Below are positions 8,965 to 16,947 of a stretch of 64,000 nt of DNA, piece after piece (position 1 is the stretch's first letter; every line of letters begins with the position of its first letter). The translations under genes were made by a program, and so were the position numbers. The notes below the pieces were generated by a model. That model was not told where the DNA came from, made no database searches, and saw only the letters and a program-made list of their open reading frames with translations. The stretch is from [Scytonema hofmanni] UTEX 2349. Lineage in GTDB: Bacteria > Cyanobacteriota > Cyanobacteriia > Cyanobacteriales > Nostocaceae. The DNA is taken from positions 1,750,224 through 1,814,223 of the forward strand of contig NZ_KK073768.1 of assembly GCF_000582685.1 (NCBI RefSeq). Direction: 5' to 3'.

Positions 8965-9825
8965 GTGCAAGGCTTTCTAAATCTCAACAAACCATTTGAC
9001 TGGACATCTCACGACTGTGTAGCGAAAACGCGCAAACTCTTGCGTCTCAAGCGCGTGGGACACGCAGGAACATTAGATCCAGCCGCTACCGGGGTGTTAC
9101 CAATCGCACTTGGTAAGGCGACAAGATTATTGCAGTATCTACCAGGAAACAAAGCTTATAAAGCGACAATTCGCTTAGGTGTGCAGACTACAACTGATGA
9201 TTTGCAAGGTGAAATTATCGCTTCTCAAATCTGTGCAGTCAGTTTAGCAGATGTGGAAACTGCACTTAAACAATTTGAGGGAAAAATTCAGCAAATACCC
9301 CCAAGTTACAGTGCAATTCAAGTTGAGGGGAAACGCCTGTATGATTTGGCACGTAAAGGCGAAGTGGTGGATGTGCCGGCGCGAACAGTTGAGATTTTTC
9401 AGATTGAAATATTGGATTGGCGATCTGGGGATTTTCCCGAATTGGATGTAGCGATCGCCTGCGGATCTGGTACATATATTCGAGCGATCGCTCGCGATTT
9501 AGGTAACGTTTTACAAACTGGGGGTACTCTCGCTGCTTTGACACGTACCCAAAGCAGCGGTTTTGACTATTCAGACAGTCTCACCTTTAGCGACTTAGAA
9601 GCAGGAACCTTTCAACCAACTCCCCCGGATGCACCTTTACAACATTTACCATCTGTCACCTTAGACGCAACATCTGCTCAAAAATGGTGTCAAGGACAGC
9701 GTATTCCGGTAATAGATATTACCGGAACAGTGCGAGTTTACCATGAAGACGGGCTTTTTTTAGGAATAGCCCAAACAGAAGCTGATATGTTGATTCCGAC
9801 AATGGTATTTGAGCCAATTTCTTAA
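8965..9825 (+). CDS. truB: tRNA pseudouridine(55) synthase TruB
   Basis: The 286-residue protein converts uridine 55 in the T-loop of tRNAs to pseudouridine. The diagnostic motif KRVGHAGTLDPAATG holds the catalytic Asp at about residue 38. The later blocks IPPSYSAIQVEGKRLYDLAR and CGSGTYIRAIARDLG are also typical. The C-terminus (about 215-286) is the short PUA-like extension of bacterial TruB. The start is GTG at 8965 because the conserved N-terminus GFLNLNKPFDWTSHD begins immediately after it; no Shine-Dalgarno is apparent. The stop lies just before the left end of an IS200/IS605-type element. Confidence 0.95.
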   Translation: MQGFLNLNKPFDWTSHDCVAKTRKLLRLKRVGHAGTLDPAATGVLPIALGKATRLLQYLPGNKAYKATIRLGVQTTTDDLQGEIIASQICAVSLADVETALKQFEGKIQQIPPSYSAIQVEGKRLYDLARKGEVVDVPARTVEIFQIEILDWRSGDFPELDVAIACGSGTYIRAIARDLGNVLQTGGTLAALTRTQSSGFDYSDSLTFSDLEAGTFQPTPPDAPLQHLPSVTLDATSAQKWCQGQRIPVIDITGTVRVYHEDGLFLGIAQTEADMLIPTMVFEPIS

Positions 9826-9835
9826 TTAACTAAAC

Positions 9836-10156
9836 ACCGTAAGTCCCCCACCTGAATTTTGTACCCAAAATCAGTGGCAAGATATAAGGTGGGCTTCGGA
9901 GGAAGTGACCGACCACCAATAATAACCGCAGGTTATTGCGGGATGTCGGTCGGTGACGAATTGCCAATCTTTGTATCTGGAAGTAAATCGATATACTCTT
10001 CTATCAATTGGGTTAGCGTTTTATCTTTATTTGCCGCATAGTTTCTAAATTTATTCATTCTTCGTGTCGATATTCGCAAACTTATTCTACATTCTTTCAT
10101 TTAATCCACCCAGTAGCCATACGTTGATGTTATCATATTTGTCGGAGGTAAAACAA
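9836..10156 (+). mobile_element. Probable left end of an IS200/IS605-type element
   Basis: This non-coding leader before the tnpB-like gene carries strong hairpins. AATAACC/GGTTATT (9921-9927 and 9931-9937) is nested inside ACCGACC/GGTCGGT (9908-9914 and 9948-9954). A further pair, CCCACCT and AGGTGGG, lies at about 9846-9852 and 9888-9894. Subterminal hairpins are what single-strand IS200/IS605 transposases recognise; the exact boundary is not determined. Confidence 0.5.
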
Positions 10157-11342
10157 ATGAGAACTTCATATCAATACCGATTGCGTCCAACAAAACAGCA
10201 AATAACTCAAATTGACAGATGGCTAGACATGCTACGTTGTCAATACAACTATTTGCTAGCTGACCGTTTTCGATGGTATGAAGAAAATCGATGTTCTATC
10301 AATTCTTGTTCTTTATTTGTTTGCCATTTACCGGAGTTACGAAATAATCCAAATTACTATAGCCAACAAAACTCATTACCTCAATTAAAGAAGGACAGAC
10401 CGTGGTACAAGGAAATTCACTCGCAAGTTTTGCAAAATGCAGCGAAACGAGTGGAATTAGCTTATCTTAGATTCCTGGGTGGAGATTGTAATGGGAAACG
10501 AAGCGGAAAACCAAGATTCAAAGCTTCTAACCAATACAAAACCTTTACGTATACATCCATGAAAGATGATTGCATTGATAGTGGCTTTATAACTCTTCCT
10601 AAGTTTGGGAAAGTGAAGCTAATTCAACATCGTGCAATACCTGATGGATTCAAGATAAAGACTTGTTCTATCACTAAAAAAGCCGATGGGTACTATGCAA
10701 CTTTGAGCTTAGAGGATAAAACTGTTCCGACTATCAAGCCTGATTTCAACCCTGATTCTATAACTGGTATTGATGTTGGTTTAAAAGAATTCTTGACTAC
10801 TTCCGATAATGATGTAGTAAAAATTCCACAGTATTATCGAAAAGCTCAAAAGCGTTTACGGGTTATCCAAAAACGAGTATCTCGCAGAAAAAAGGGAAGC
10901 AACAAAAGAAATAAAGCTGTCAAACAATTAGGGAAGCAACACAAGAAAGTTGCGGATAAAAGGAAAGACTTTCACTTTAAAACCGCTAACAATCTGTTGA
11001 AAAAATATGATGTTATTGCGGTTGAAGATTTGAATGTAAAAGGACTTGCACGTACCCGATTAGCTAAATCTATTACGGACGCTGGAGGGCACGCGCTTTC
11101 TGTCGATACTACAAATCAAAGCCGAAAATGCTGGATTATGTGTTATCCTTTGTCACGCGTCTGGCACAAGTCAAGATTGCTCTAATTGTGGTGTGAAAGT
11201 TCCTAAAAAGCTGCACGTAAGATGGCATGACTGTCATAATTGTGGATGCAGTTTAGATCGCGATCATAACGCCGCGATAAATATAAAAAATAGAGCGGTA
11301 GGGCATTCCGTTCTCAAAAGCCAAGAGCCTCCTCAGCGATAG
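10157..11342 (+). pseudogene. tnpB: Frameshifted IS200/IS605-family TnpB (OrfB), RNA-guided nuclease
   Basis: ATG 10157 is preceded by GGAGGT at 7 nt, and the product starts MRTSYQYRLRPTKQQ, the usual TnpB N-terminus. RuvC motifs GIDVGLKEF (Asp) and AVEDLNVKG (Glu) are present. After DAGG, near 11085, the frame is lost and the original frame ends at 11185. Reading resumes in the +1 frame as FLSILQIKAENAGLC, a CSNCG/CHNCG zinc finger and the last RuvC motif DRDHNAA, ending at 11342. The expected 'DAGWG' junction suggests a 2-nt loss. All three catalytic acids and the zinc finger survive, so this is a recent inactivation. No tnpA is nearby, so the element is of the tnpB-only (IS1341-like) type. 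Confidence 0.9.
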
Positions 11343-11400
11343 CCGGATTGTCTTGGAAGCCTACACTGTACCCGTCATCGGGTCAGTGTAGGAGATGTCA
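11343..11400 (+). ncRNA. Right-end hairpin and probable omega (reRNA) scaffold of the tnpB element
   Basis: Directly after the tnpB stop is a strong hairpin: CCTACACTG (11360-11368) pairs with CAGTGTAGG (11384-11392), with an inner ACCCG/CGGGT stem. In TnpB systems the guide RNA is read through the 3' end of tnpB and the element's right end, with the guide taken from flanking DNA. The element probably ends around GATGTCAC (11394-11401), so the guide would begin near 11400. Confidence 0.55.
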
Positions 11401-11655
11401 CAGTTCTGATGCCGTATCTGGGGCAACCACTTCGCCAGTACCAATTTGTAATATCATGTCTTGGTCAGTAATCAATTCATTAAGTTCTTTTACTTGCAAA
11501 TTCATTTCCTCACAAGCTTGCCGTAATTCACGCGCAAAAGTGTTGAGATCCTCACCATATCCACATTGGTGAGCAGCCGTTTCAATTCCCTGTTTGGCAT
11601 TCGCTCTAGCACAATCTACTAGCTCTGTGCCTTGCAATCGTGTTGGGGATGCCAT
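11398..11655 (-). CDS. Small cytosolic protein, unknown
   Basis: The 85-residue product (MASPTRLQGTELVDCARANAK at the N-terminus) is helical and acidic, with Cys residues at about 15, 31 and 48 and no membrane segment. I believe similar short proteins are widespread in cyanobacteria but cannot name the family. ATG at 11655 fits the expected N-terminus; the ribosome site is weak. Its TGA stop (11398-11400) coincides with the right boundary of the tnpB element, so the insertion landed at or just inside the 3' end and may have replaced the last native residues. Confidence 0.6.
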   Translation of the reverse strand: MASPTRLQGTELVDCARANAKQGIETAAHQCGYGEDLNTFARELRQACEEMNLQVKELNELITDQDMILQIGTGEVVAPDTASEL

Positions 11656-11892
11656 AGCCGTAATTTTTATGTATTAAGTGTTCTTTACAAGATTATCAAC
11701 TTGAAGGTAATTTTTCATCCCTCTAATGGTTGAGGAAAAAAGACTGTACTTTTTGTGCGAACTTTCCTTCTTAAATGTTATCAATAGATAACATCTGCGT
11801 CTGCAAAATTGTCCACGGTGGTGAATCGTCTGAGAAAACTATATTTTTTCAAAGTTAATTTATCTAATTTTTCCTAGTTATATTTAACAAAT

Positions 11893-12276
11893 ATGGTTTT
11901 CCTATATACTGATGCTTTCGTCACCATAGCCACGATAAACCTGGATGCCTTAGTAAAATTTTATACTGACTTTTTCAAAAAAGAACCAGTAAAACTCATG
12001 CCAAATATTTATGCTGAGTTTCAATTAACAGGTGTAAAATTAGGTATTTTCAAAGCCAAAAAAACTAATGAATCTGAATTTATTAACTCACTTAAAAGTA
12101 AGATGAGTTTATGTTTAGAGGTGAGTAATTTGGAAGATGCGATCGCTCACCTTACCGTCTTAGGTTATCCCCCACCAGGAAAAATCACAACCGCTTCTCA
12201 CGGTAGAGAAATTTACGCTTACGATCCTGATGGCAATAGAATAATTTTGCATCAATCTAAAATGGATAGTGGATAG
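11893..12276 (+). CDS. VOC-superfamily (glyoxalase/dioxygenase-like) protein
   Basis: The 127-residue protein is one VOC fold unit (two beta-alpha-beta-beta-beta modules). The N-terminal TINLDALVKFYTDFF and the C-terminal HGREIYAYDPDGNRIILHQ are the usual first-helix and last-strand motifs. VOC proteins are metal-dependent lyases, dioxygenases or drug-binding proteins; the metal ligands cannot be assigned confidently. The last residues (KMDSG) and the TAG stop are encoded by the beginning of a heptad array (GGATAGTGGATAG), so the natural C-terminus may have been altered by array growth. Confidence 0.85.
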   Translation: MVFLYTDAFVTIATINLDALVKFYTDFFKKEPVKLMPNIYAEFQLTGVKLGIFKAKKTNESEFINSLKSKMSLCLEVSNLEDAIAHLTVLGYPPPGKITTASHGREIYAYDPDGNRIILHQSKMDSG

Positions 12277-12450
12277 TGGATAGTGGTTAGTAGTTAGTGG
12301 TTAGTGGTTAGTGGTTAGTGGATAACCATCAACCAACAACTATCAACCATCAACCATCAACCAACAACTATCAACTATCAACCAACAACCATCAACTATC
12401 AACCAACAACCATCAACCAACAACCAACAACCAACAACTATCAACTAACT
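12263..12450. repeat. Long STRR array, TTAGTGG then CAACCAT/CAACCAA/CAACTAT
   Basis: Nearly 190 bp of heptads: about eight ATAGTGG/TTAGTGG units (12263-12322), then about eighteen CAACCAT/CAACCAA/CAACTAT units (12325-12446). The array contributes the VOC gene's stop at one end and reaches within about 6 nt of the rbgA start codon at the other, so rbgA has no Shine-Dalgarno sequence. Confidence 0.85.
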
Positions 12451-12455
12451 AACAA

Positions 12456-13364
12456 ATGTCCATAACTCAAAATTATAAATTAAACCTGATTCAATGGTAT
12501 CCCGGTCACATTGCCAAAGCTGAAAAGAAGCTTAAAGAGCAGCTAAAGCGTGTAGATGTAGTGCTGGAAGTACGAGATGCACGCATACCTTTAGCGACAA
12601 ACCATCCGCAAATGACTGAATGGGTAGGGAGTAAAGAGCGGGTATTGGTGCTAAACCGAGTAGATATGATTACACAAAGAGCGCGATCGCTTTGGATAGA
12701 TTGGTTTCAGCGCCAAGGTGAAGTGCCTTATTTTACCAATGCCCAACAAGGTCAAGGCGTAATTGCGGTATCAAAAGCAGCACAAGCAGCTGGAATAGAG
12801 ATAAATAAAAGAAGAAGCGATCGCGGAATGCTACCCCGTCCCGTCCGCGCTGTAGTCATTGGTTTTCCCAACGTCGGTAAATCAGCTTTGATTAACCGCT
12901 TAGTGGGAAAGCGAGTAGTCGAAAGTGCTGCTCGTCCTGGTGTAACTCGTTCCTTGCGCTGGGTGCGAATTTCTGAGCAATTAGAATTGCTTGATGCTCC
13001 TGGTGTCATCCCCCTAAAGTTAGAAGACCAAGAAGCAGCATTAAAGTTAGCGATTTGTGACGATATTGGCGAAGCATCTTATGATAATCAACTAGTAGCA
13101 TCAGCACTCGCAGATTTAGTCATATACTTAGAAGCCGTAGCAACTAACGTATTACCGAAAAAACCCTTCGAGAATCGTTACGACCTCGACTCCACAACCG
13201 ACACTGGAGAAGCATATTTACACGCTTTAGCTCTTCATCGTTACAAAGGTGATGTCGAGCGCACCGCAAGGCAACTTTTAACCGATTTTCGCAAAGGATT
13301 TCTCGGTACAATTCCTTTAGAATTACCACCTAACGCGCTAACAACCTTTTCGAGCGATTTTTGA
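12456..13364 (+). CDS. rbgA: Ribosome biogenesis GTPase YlqF/RbgA
   Basis: The 302-residue protein is a circularly permuted GTPase acting in late 50S subunit assembly. G motifs appear in permuted order: G4 LNRVD (66-70), G1 GFPNVGKS (136-143), G2 Thr in RPGVTRS (about 164) and G3 DAPG (180-183). The N-terminal IQWYPGHIAKA and the C-terminal helical domain are characteristic. G4 reads NRVD rather than the usual NKxD, a mild deviation at the guanine-specificity site. ATG 12456 is the only sensible start; it follows a CAACTAA heptad array with no Shine-Dalgarno sequence, so translation initiation may depend on low structure. Confidence 0.93.
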   Translation: MSITQNYKLNLIQWYPGHIAKAEKKLKEQLKRVDVVLEVRDARIPLATNHPQMTEWVGSKERVLVLNRVDMITQRARSLWIDWFQRQGEVPYFTNAQQGQGVIAVSKAAQAAGIEINKRRSDRGMLPRPVRAVVIGFPNVGKSALINRLVGKRVVESAARPGVTRSLRWVRISEQLELLDAPGVIPLKLEDQEAALKLAICDDIGEASYDNQLVASALADLVIYLEAVATNVLPKKPFENRYDLDSTTDTGEAYLHALALHRYKGDVERTARQLLTDFRKGFLGTIPLELPPNALTTFSSDF

Positions 13365-13619
13365 GTAAAACTGCTACTCAAATGGCGCGGATCATCTTTT
13401 CTAAATATGTTTAACTATGAAGCCATAAGCGATCGCTATTATTCAAGTCACTGTAGAGCGCTAATTCACTCTAGTTAGTTGTTGGGGGAATGGCTGTCAC
13501 ATTTAGTACATATAGTTGCCGAAAGCCCTTAACAGTGTCATAAAGAAATAGTGAAGGGCTAACCCTTACCGTATTGGTTGCTAGCACCCCAGCTGGGAGT
13601 GGATTAATCTATCATTGTC

Positions 13620-15245
13620 ATGACTGAACTCAAACTACTCCTACAAGAGGGAGATAACGACACAACGGTGACGGTGAATCAAGATGTATTCACCATCGGA
13701 CGTTTGCCTGAATGTGACTTATACTTACCTTTTGGGGGAGTTTCTCGTTCCCATGCTCGCGTAGTGAAAATTGCTGCCGATGTGTGGACTATTGAAGACT
13801 TGGGCAGCAAAAACGGCACGCAATTAAATGAACACCTTGTTACCTCTCCTCAAAAGTTGCAGCACGGCGATATTTTATGGTTAGGCGATGTTAGTTTATT
13901 AGTATTGTATGCAGATTATAGTGAACCGCCACTCAGCCCCAGACAACAGGAAGTTGCTGAACAAAGAACAATTCTTCGCAATGTCCAACAATTGCAAAAA
14001 AAATGGATAGAACCCAACGGTAAAGACGGCAAGACAACTAATAAAGACCAAACCATTGCCCGACTCAAAGACTTAGTAGATATAGCCAAGAATCTGTGTG
14101 CAGCCGCATCTATTGAAGAGATTTTCTCACAGGTACAGCAAGTTATTTTTCGTTACCTCGACAGTATCGATCGCTTGGCATTGTTAATTGATGTGCATGG
14201 AGGCGGTAAACTAGAGTTAATGAACTCTGCTACTAGAAAAGCTTCCCAACAAGAAAATTTAGCAACCGATGGCAGTTGGATTAGCCGTAGTATCTGCCAA
14301 AAGGTATTTGCCGAAAAAGTCGCGATTCAAACTGCTGATGCTCAAAAAGATGAACGATTTGCTGGAGAACACAGCATTTTAGTCAAAGGCATTCGCAGCG
14401 CAATGGCTGTACCTTTATGGGATGAAAATAAAGTTGTCGGCGTTCTTTATGCTGATGCTACCCTTTCTTCTTATCATTGGGACAATGAAGGCGAAGAAGA
14501 ATTGAGCTTCTTTTCAGCTTTGGCAAATCTTGTCGCTTCTAGCGTTCAACGTTGGTTGTTGGTAGAAAAACTTAAAGCTGAAGAAGTGATTCGTCACAGA
14601 TTAGAACGCTATCATTCTCCCGCAGTTGTGCAACAGTTGATATCTGTGGGAGGATTGCCTAATGGTCGTTTAGCACCCGTAGAAACTGAAATCAGCATTT
14701 TATTTGCCGATTTAGTCGGCTTTACAGCAATTTCTGAACGAGTTACACCAACAGAAGTTGCTCAATTATTAAATAATTTATTTGAAGAAATGTTACAAGA
14801 AGTGTTTGGCTGGGGCGGCACTTTAGATAAATATATTGGCGATTGTATTATGGCATTTTTTGGCGCACCGGAACTGCAATTAGATCATGCAGATCGAGCA
14901 GTCGCTGCTGCCAAGGGTATGTTAACTCGTCTCGAACAGCTTAACGCCAATGGTTTTTGGCAAGAACCGCTACAGTTACGCATTGCAATTAACAGCGGTA
15001 AGGCTGTTGTTGGCGATGTCGGCAGTTCCCAAAGAGTTGATTATACTGCTTTGGGCGCAACTATTAATCTGGCGGCGCGGATGGAAGCTGTTTGTCCTCC
15101 TAGTGAATGTGTCATTAGTGAAGTTACTTATAAAATGCTTTCCCAACCCTATGATTTTCAAGAGATGGGAAATTACAGTTTCAAAGGCATTAATCGATTA
15201 GTCAAGGTTTATCAGACGAAAATGCATGATTTGGCAAGTGGTTAG
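13620..15245 (+). CDS. FHA-GAF-class III adenylate/guanylate cyclase
   Basis: The 541-residue protein has an N-terminal FHA domain (about 22-98; FTIGRLPECD and GVSRSHARV, with GSKNGT), which binds phosphothreonine. A GAF domain follows (about 150-320) and then a class III nucleotidyl cyclase domain (about 352-530). Cyclase motifs ISILFADLVGFT (metal Asp), DKYIGDCIMAFFGAP (second metal Asp) and TALGATINLAARMEA are intact, so it is probably active and makes cAMP. It likely links Ser/Thr kinase signalling to cAMP. The start is ATG 13620. The C-terminus ASG and the stop run into TTAGTAG/TTAGTGG heptads. A CRP-type site at 61523 in the same window suggests that cAMP signalling exists in this organism. 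Confidence 0.93.
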   Translation: MTELKLLLQEGDNDTTVTVNQDVFTIGRLPECDLYLPFGGVSRSHARVVKIAADVWTIEDLGSKNGTQLNEHLVTSPQKLQHGDILWLGDVSLLVLYADYSEPPLSPRQQEVAEQRTILRNVQQLQKKWIEPNGKDGKTTNKDQTIARLKDLVDIAKNLCAAASIEEIFSQVQQVIFRYLDSIDRLALLIDVHGGGKLELMNSATRKASQQENLATDGSWISRSICQKVFAEKVAIQTADAQKDERFAGEHSILVKGIRSAMAVPLWDENKVVGVLYADATLSSYHWDNEGEEELSFFSALANLVASSVQRWLLVEKLKAEEVIRHRLERYHSPAVVQQLISVGGLPNGRLAPVETEISILFADLVGFTAISERVTPTEVAQLLNNLFEEMLQEVFGWGGTLDKYIGDCIMAFFGAPELQLDHADRAVAAAKGMLTRLEQLNANGFWQEPLQLRIAINSGKAVVGDVGSSQRVDYTALGATINLAARMEAVCPPSECVISEVTYKMLSQPYDFQEMGNYSFKGINRLVKVYQTKMHDLASG

Positions 15246-15300
15246 TAGTTAGTGGATGGTGGTTAGTGGGTAAGAGTAATTTTTGACAACCATCAACCAA
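15238..15300. repeat. STRR heptads at a stop codon
   Basis: AGTGGTTAGTAGTTAGTGG heptads overlap the cyclase stop codon (15243-15245), and a short CAACCAT/CAACCAA block follows at about 15288-15302. Confidence 0.6.
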
Positions 15301-15483
15301 CAATCAATAACATAGTATAAATACTGAGAAAAATGTATATTTTATTTAAACTTAAGTTGCGAAACTTTAACATTAAGAAACCAAATCTTGTTTAACAGAC
15401 TAGAATTTGGGTGGTAGCTGCCGTAATTACTATGTGTAAGACTATAAAGCTACTGTAAATTATTTTCAACGGGAAGTCAGGTT

Positions 15484-16851
15484 ATGGCGATCGCCACCAT
15501 TAATCCCGCTACAGGGGAAACACTTAAAATTTTTGAGCCGCTAACTGATGCGGAAATTGCCGCTAAGTTGGATTTGGCAGGTTTGGCTAATGATTCGTAT
15601 CGCAAAACTAGTTTAGTAGAGCGATCGCACGCTCTACAACAAGCTGCTGATATCTTAGACAAAGAAAAAGCTGACTTTGCTAAGATAATGACCTTGGAAA
15701 TGGGCAAACCCTATAAAGCTGCCATTTCTGAAGTCGAAAAATGCGCCGCTGTCTGTCGCTACTACGCTGAACATGCGGCTGAATTTCTCGCCGATGTTGC
15801 CGTAGAAACCGATGCTAGCCGTAGTTTTGTTCGCTACCAACCATTAGGTATAATTCTCGCCGTCATGCCGTGGAATTTCCCCTTTTGGCAAGTATTCCGC
15901 TTTGCTGCACCGGCATTGATGGCAGGTAATGTTGGCTTGTTGAAACACGCTTCTAATGTGCCGCAGTGTGCCTTGGCAATTGAGGATATCATCCAAAGGG
16001 CAGGTTTTCCCAAAGGTGCTTTTCAAACACTATTAATTGGTGCTGCCAAGGTAGCAGACCTAATGGCTGACGACCGAGTTAAAGCTGCTACCTTGACAGG
16101 AAGCGAACCCGCAGGTGCATCACTCGCTGCTGCTGCGGGGAAACAAATTAAAAAGGTCGTTTTAGAATTAGGCGGAAGCGATCCGTTTATCGTGTTAGAG
16201 AGCGCTGACTTAGAAACAGCAGTTGCAACAGCGACTACAGCGCGGATGTTGAATAACGGGCAATCATGTATTGCAGCGAAACGTTTTATTGTGGTGGAAG
16301 CGATCGCCGATAAATTTGAAAAATTACTCTTAGAAAAATTCCAAGCGCTAAAAGTTGGCGATCCGATGTCACCAGACACCGATTTAGGACCCCTGGCAAC
16401 TCCCGGTATTCTCCAAGAATTAGACCAACAAGTGCAAGCAAGTCTCAAAAGTGGGGCAAAAATTCTCATCGGTGGACAACCTTTAAGCGATCGCCCTGGT
16501 AACTACTATCCGCCCACGATTCTTATTGATATTCCCACAGATAGCCCCACCGCACAAGAGGAATTTTTTGGACCTGTGGCAATGTTATTTCGGGTTCCCG
16601 ATATCGATGCGGCAATCAAGCTCGCTAATGATACACCTTTTGGTTTAGGTGCAAGCGCTTGGACGCAAAATGAGGAGGAGAGCGATCGCTTAATTTCCGA
16701 AATCGAAGCCGGTGCCGTATTTATTAACAGTATGGTAAAATCCGACCCCCGTATGCCTTTTGGTGGCATTAAGCGTTCTGGGTATGGACGGGAATTGAGT
16801 ATTCAAGGCATACACGAGTTTGTCAATGTTAAAACAGTGTGGGTTAAGTGA
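15484..16851 (+). CDS. Succinate-semialdehyde dehydrogenase (TCA bypass)
   Basis: The 455-residue aldehyde dehydrogenase oxidises succinic semialdehyde to succinate with NAD(P)+. The catalytic Cys is at 262 (NNGQSCIAAKR), the general base Glu at 228 (VLELGGSDP), and PWNFPFWQ (129-136) lies in the substrate/cofactor channel. Length and sequence match the roughly 455-residue cyanobacterial form. It sits 96 bp upstream of a TPP decarboxylase on the same strand; the pair is known in Synechococcus 7002 to replace 2-oxoglutarate dehydrogenase and close the TCA cycle. ATG 15484 includes the HIP1-containing ATGGCGATCGCC start. Confidence 0.92.
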   Translation: MAIATINPATGETLKIFEPLTDAEIAAKLDLAGLANDSYRKTSLVERSHALQQAADILDKEKADFAKIMTLEMGKPYKAAISEVEKCAAVCRYYAEHAAEFLADVAVETDASRSFVRYQPLGIILAVMPWNFPFWQVFRFAAPALMAGNVGLLKHASNVPQCALAIEDIIQRAGFPKGAFQTLLIGAAKVADLMADDRVKAATLTGSEPAGASLAAAAGKQIKKVVLELGGSDPFIVLESADLETAVATATTARMLNNGQSCIAAKRFIVVEAIADKFEKLLLEKFQALKVGDPMSPDTDLGPLATPGILQELDQQVQASLKSGAKILIGGQPLSDRPGNYYPPTILIDIPTDSPTAQEEFFGPVAMLFRVPDIDAAIKLANDTPFGLGASAWTQNEEESDRLISEIEAGAVFINSMVKSDPRMPFGGIKRSGYGRELSIQGIHEFVNVKTVWVK

Positions 16852-16861
16852 TTTTAACCGC

Positions 16862-16925
16862 TGATGCACGCGGATGGACGCAGATAAAAGAGGAAATTAT
16901 CGGCGTTTATCTGCGGTTGTTATAT
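16862..16925. repeat. Dispersed CGCGG-ATCTGCGG repeat between bypass genes
   Basis: Sequence of the CGTTTATCTGCGGTT type in the gap between the two bypass genes. Similar stretches occur at about 353-392 and 26937-26975, so this is a dispersed repeat and not gene-specific. Confidence 0.45.
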
Positions 16926-16947
16926 CTTTTGCTAGTAAGGAAATTAA

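Noticed and set aside
9859..10041. 60-codon plus-strand ORF before tnpB
   Set aside because: Covers the hairpins of the element's left end; non-coding.
12263..12450. Possible CRISPR or origin iterons
   Set aside because: Contiguous 7-bp units without spacers, and no dnaA gene or DnaA boxes nearby; these are STRR heptads.
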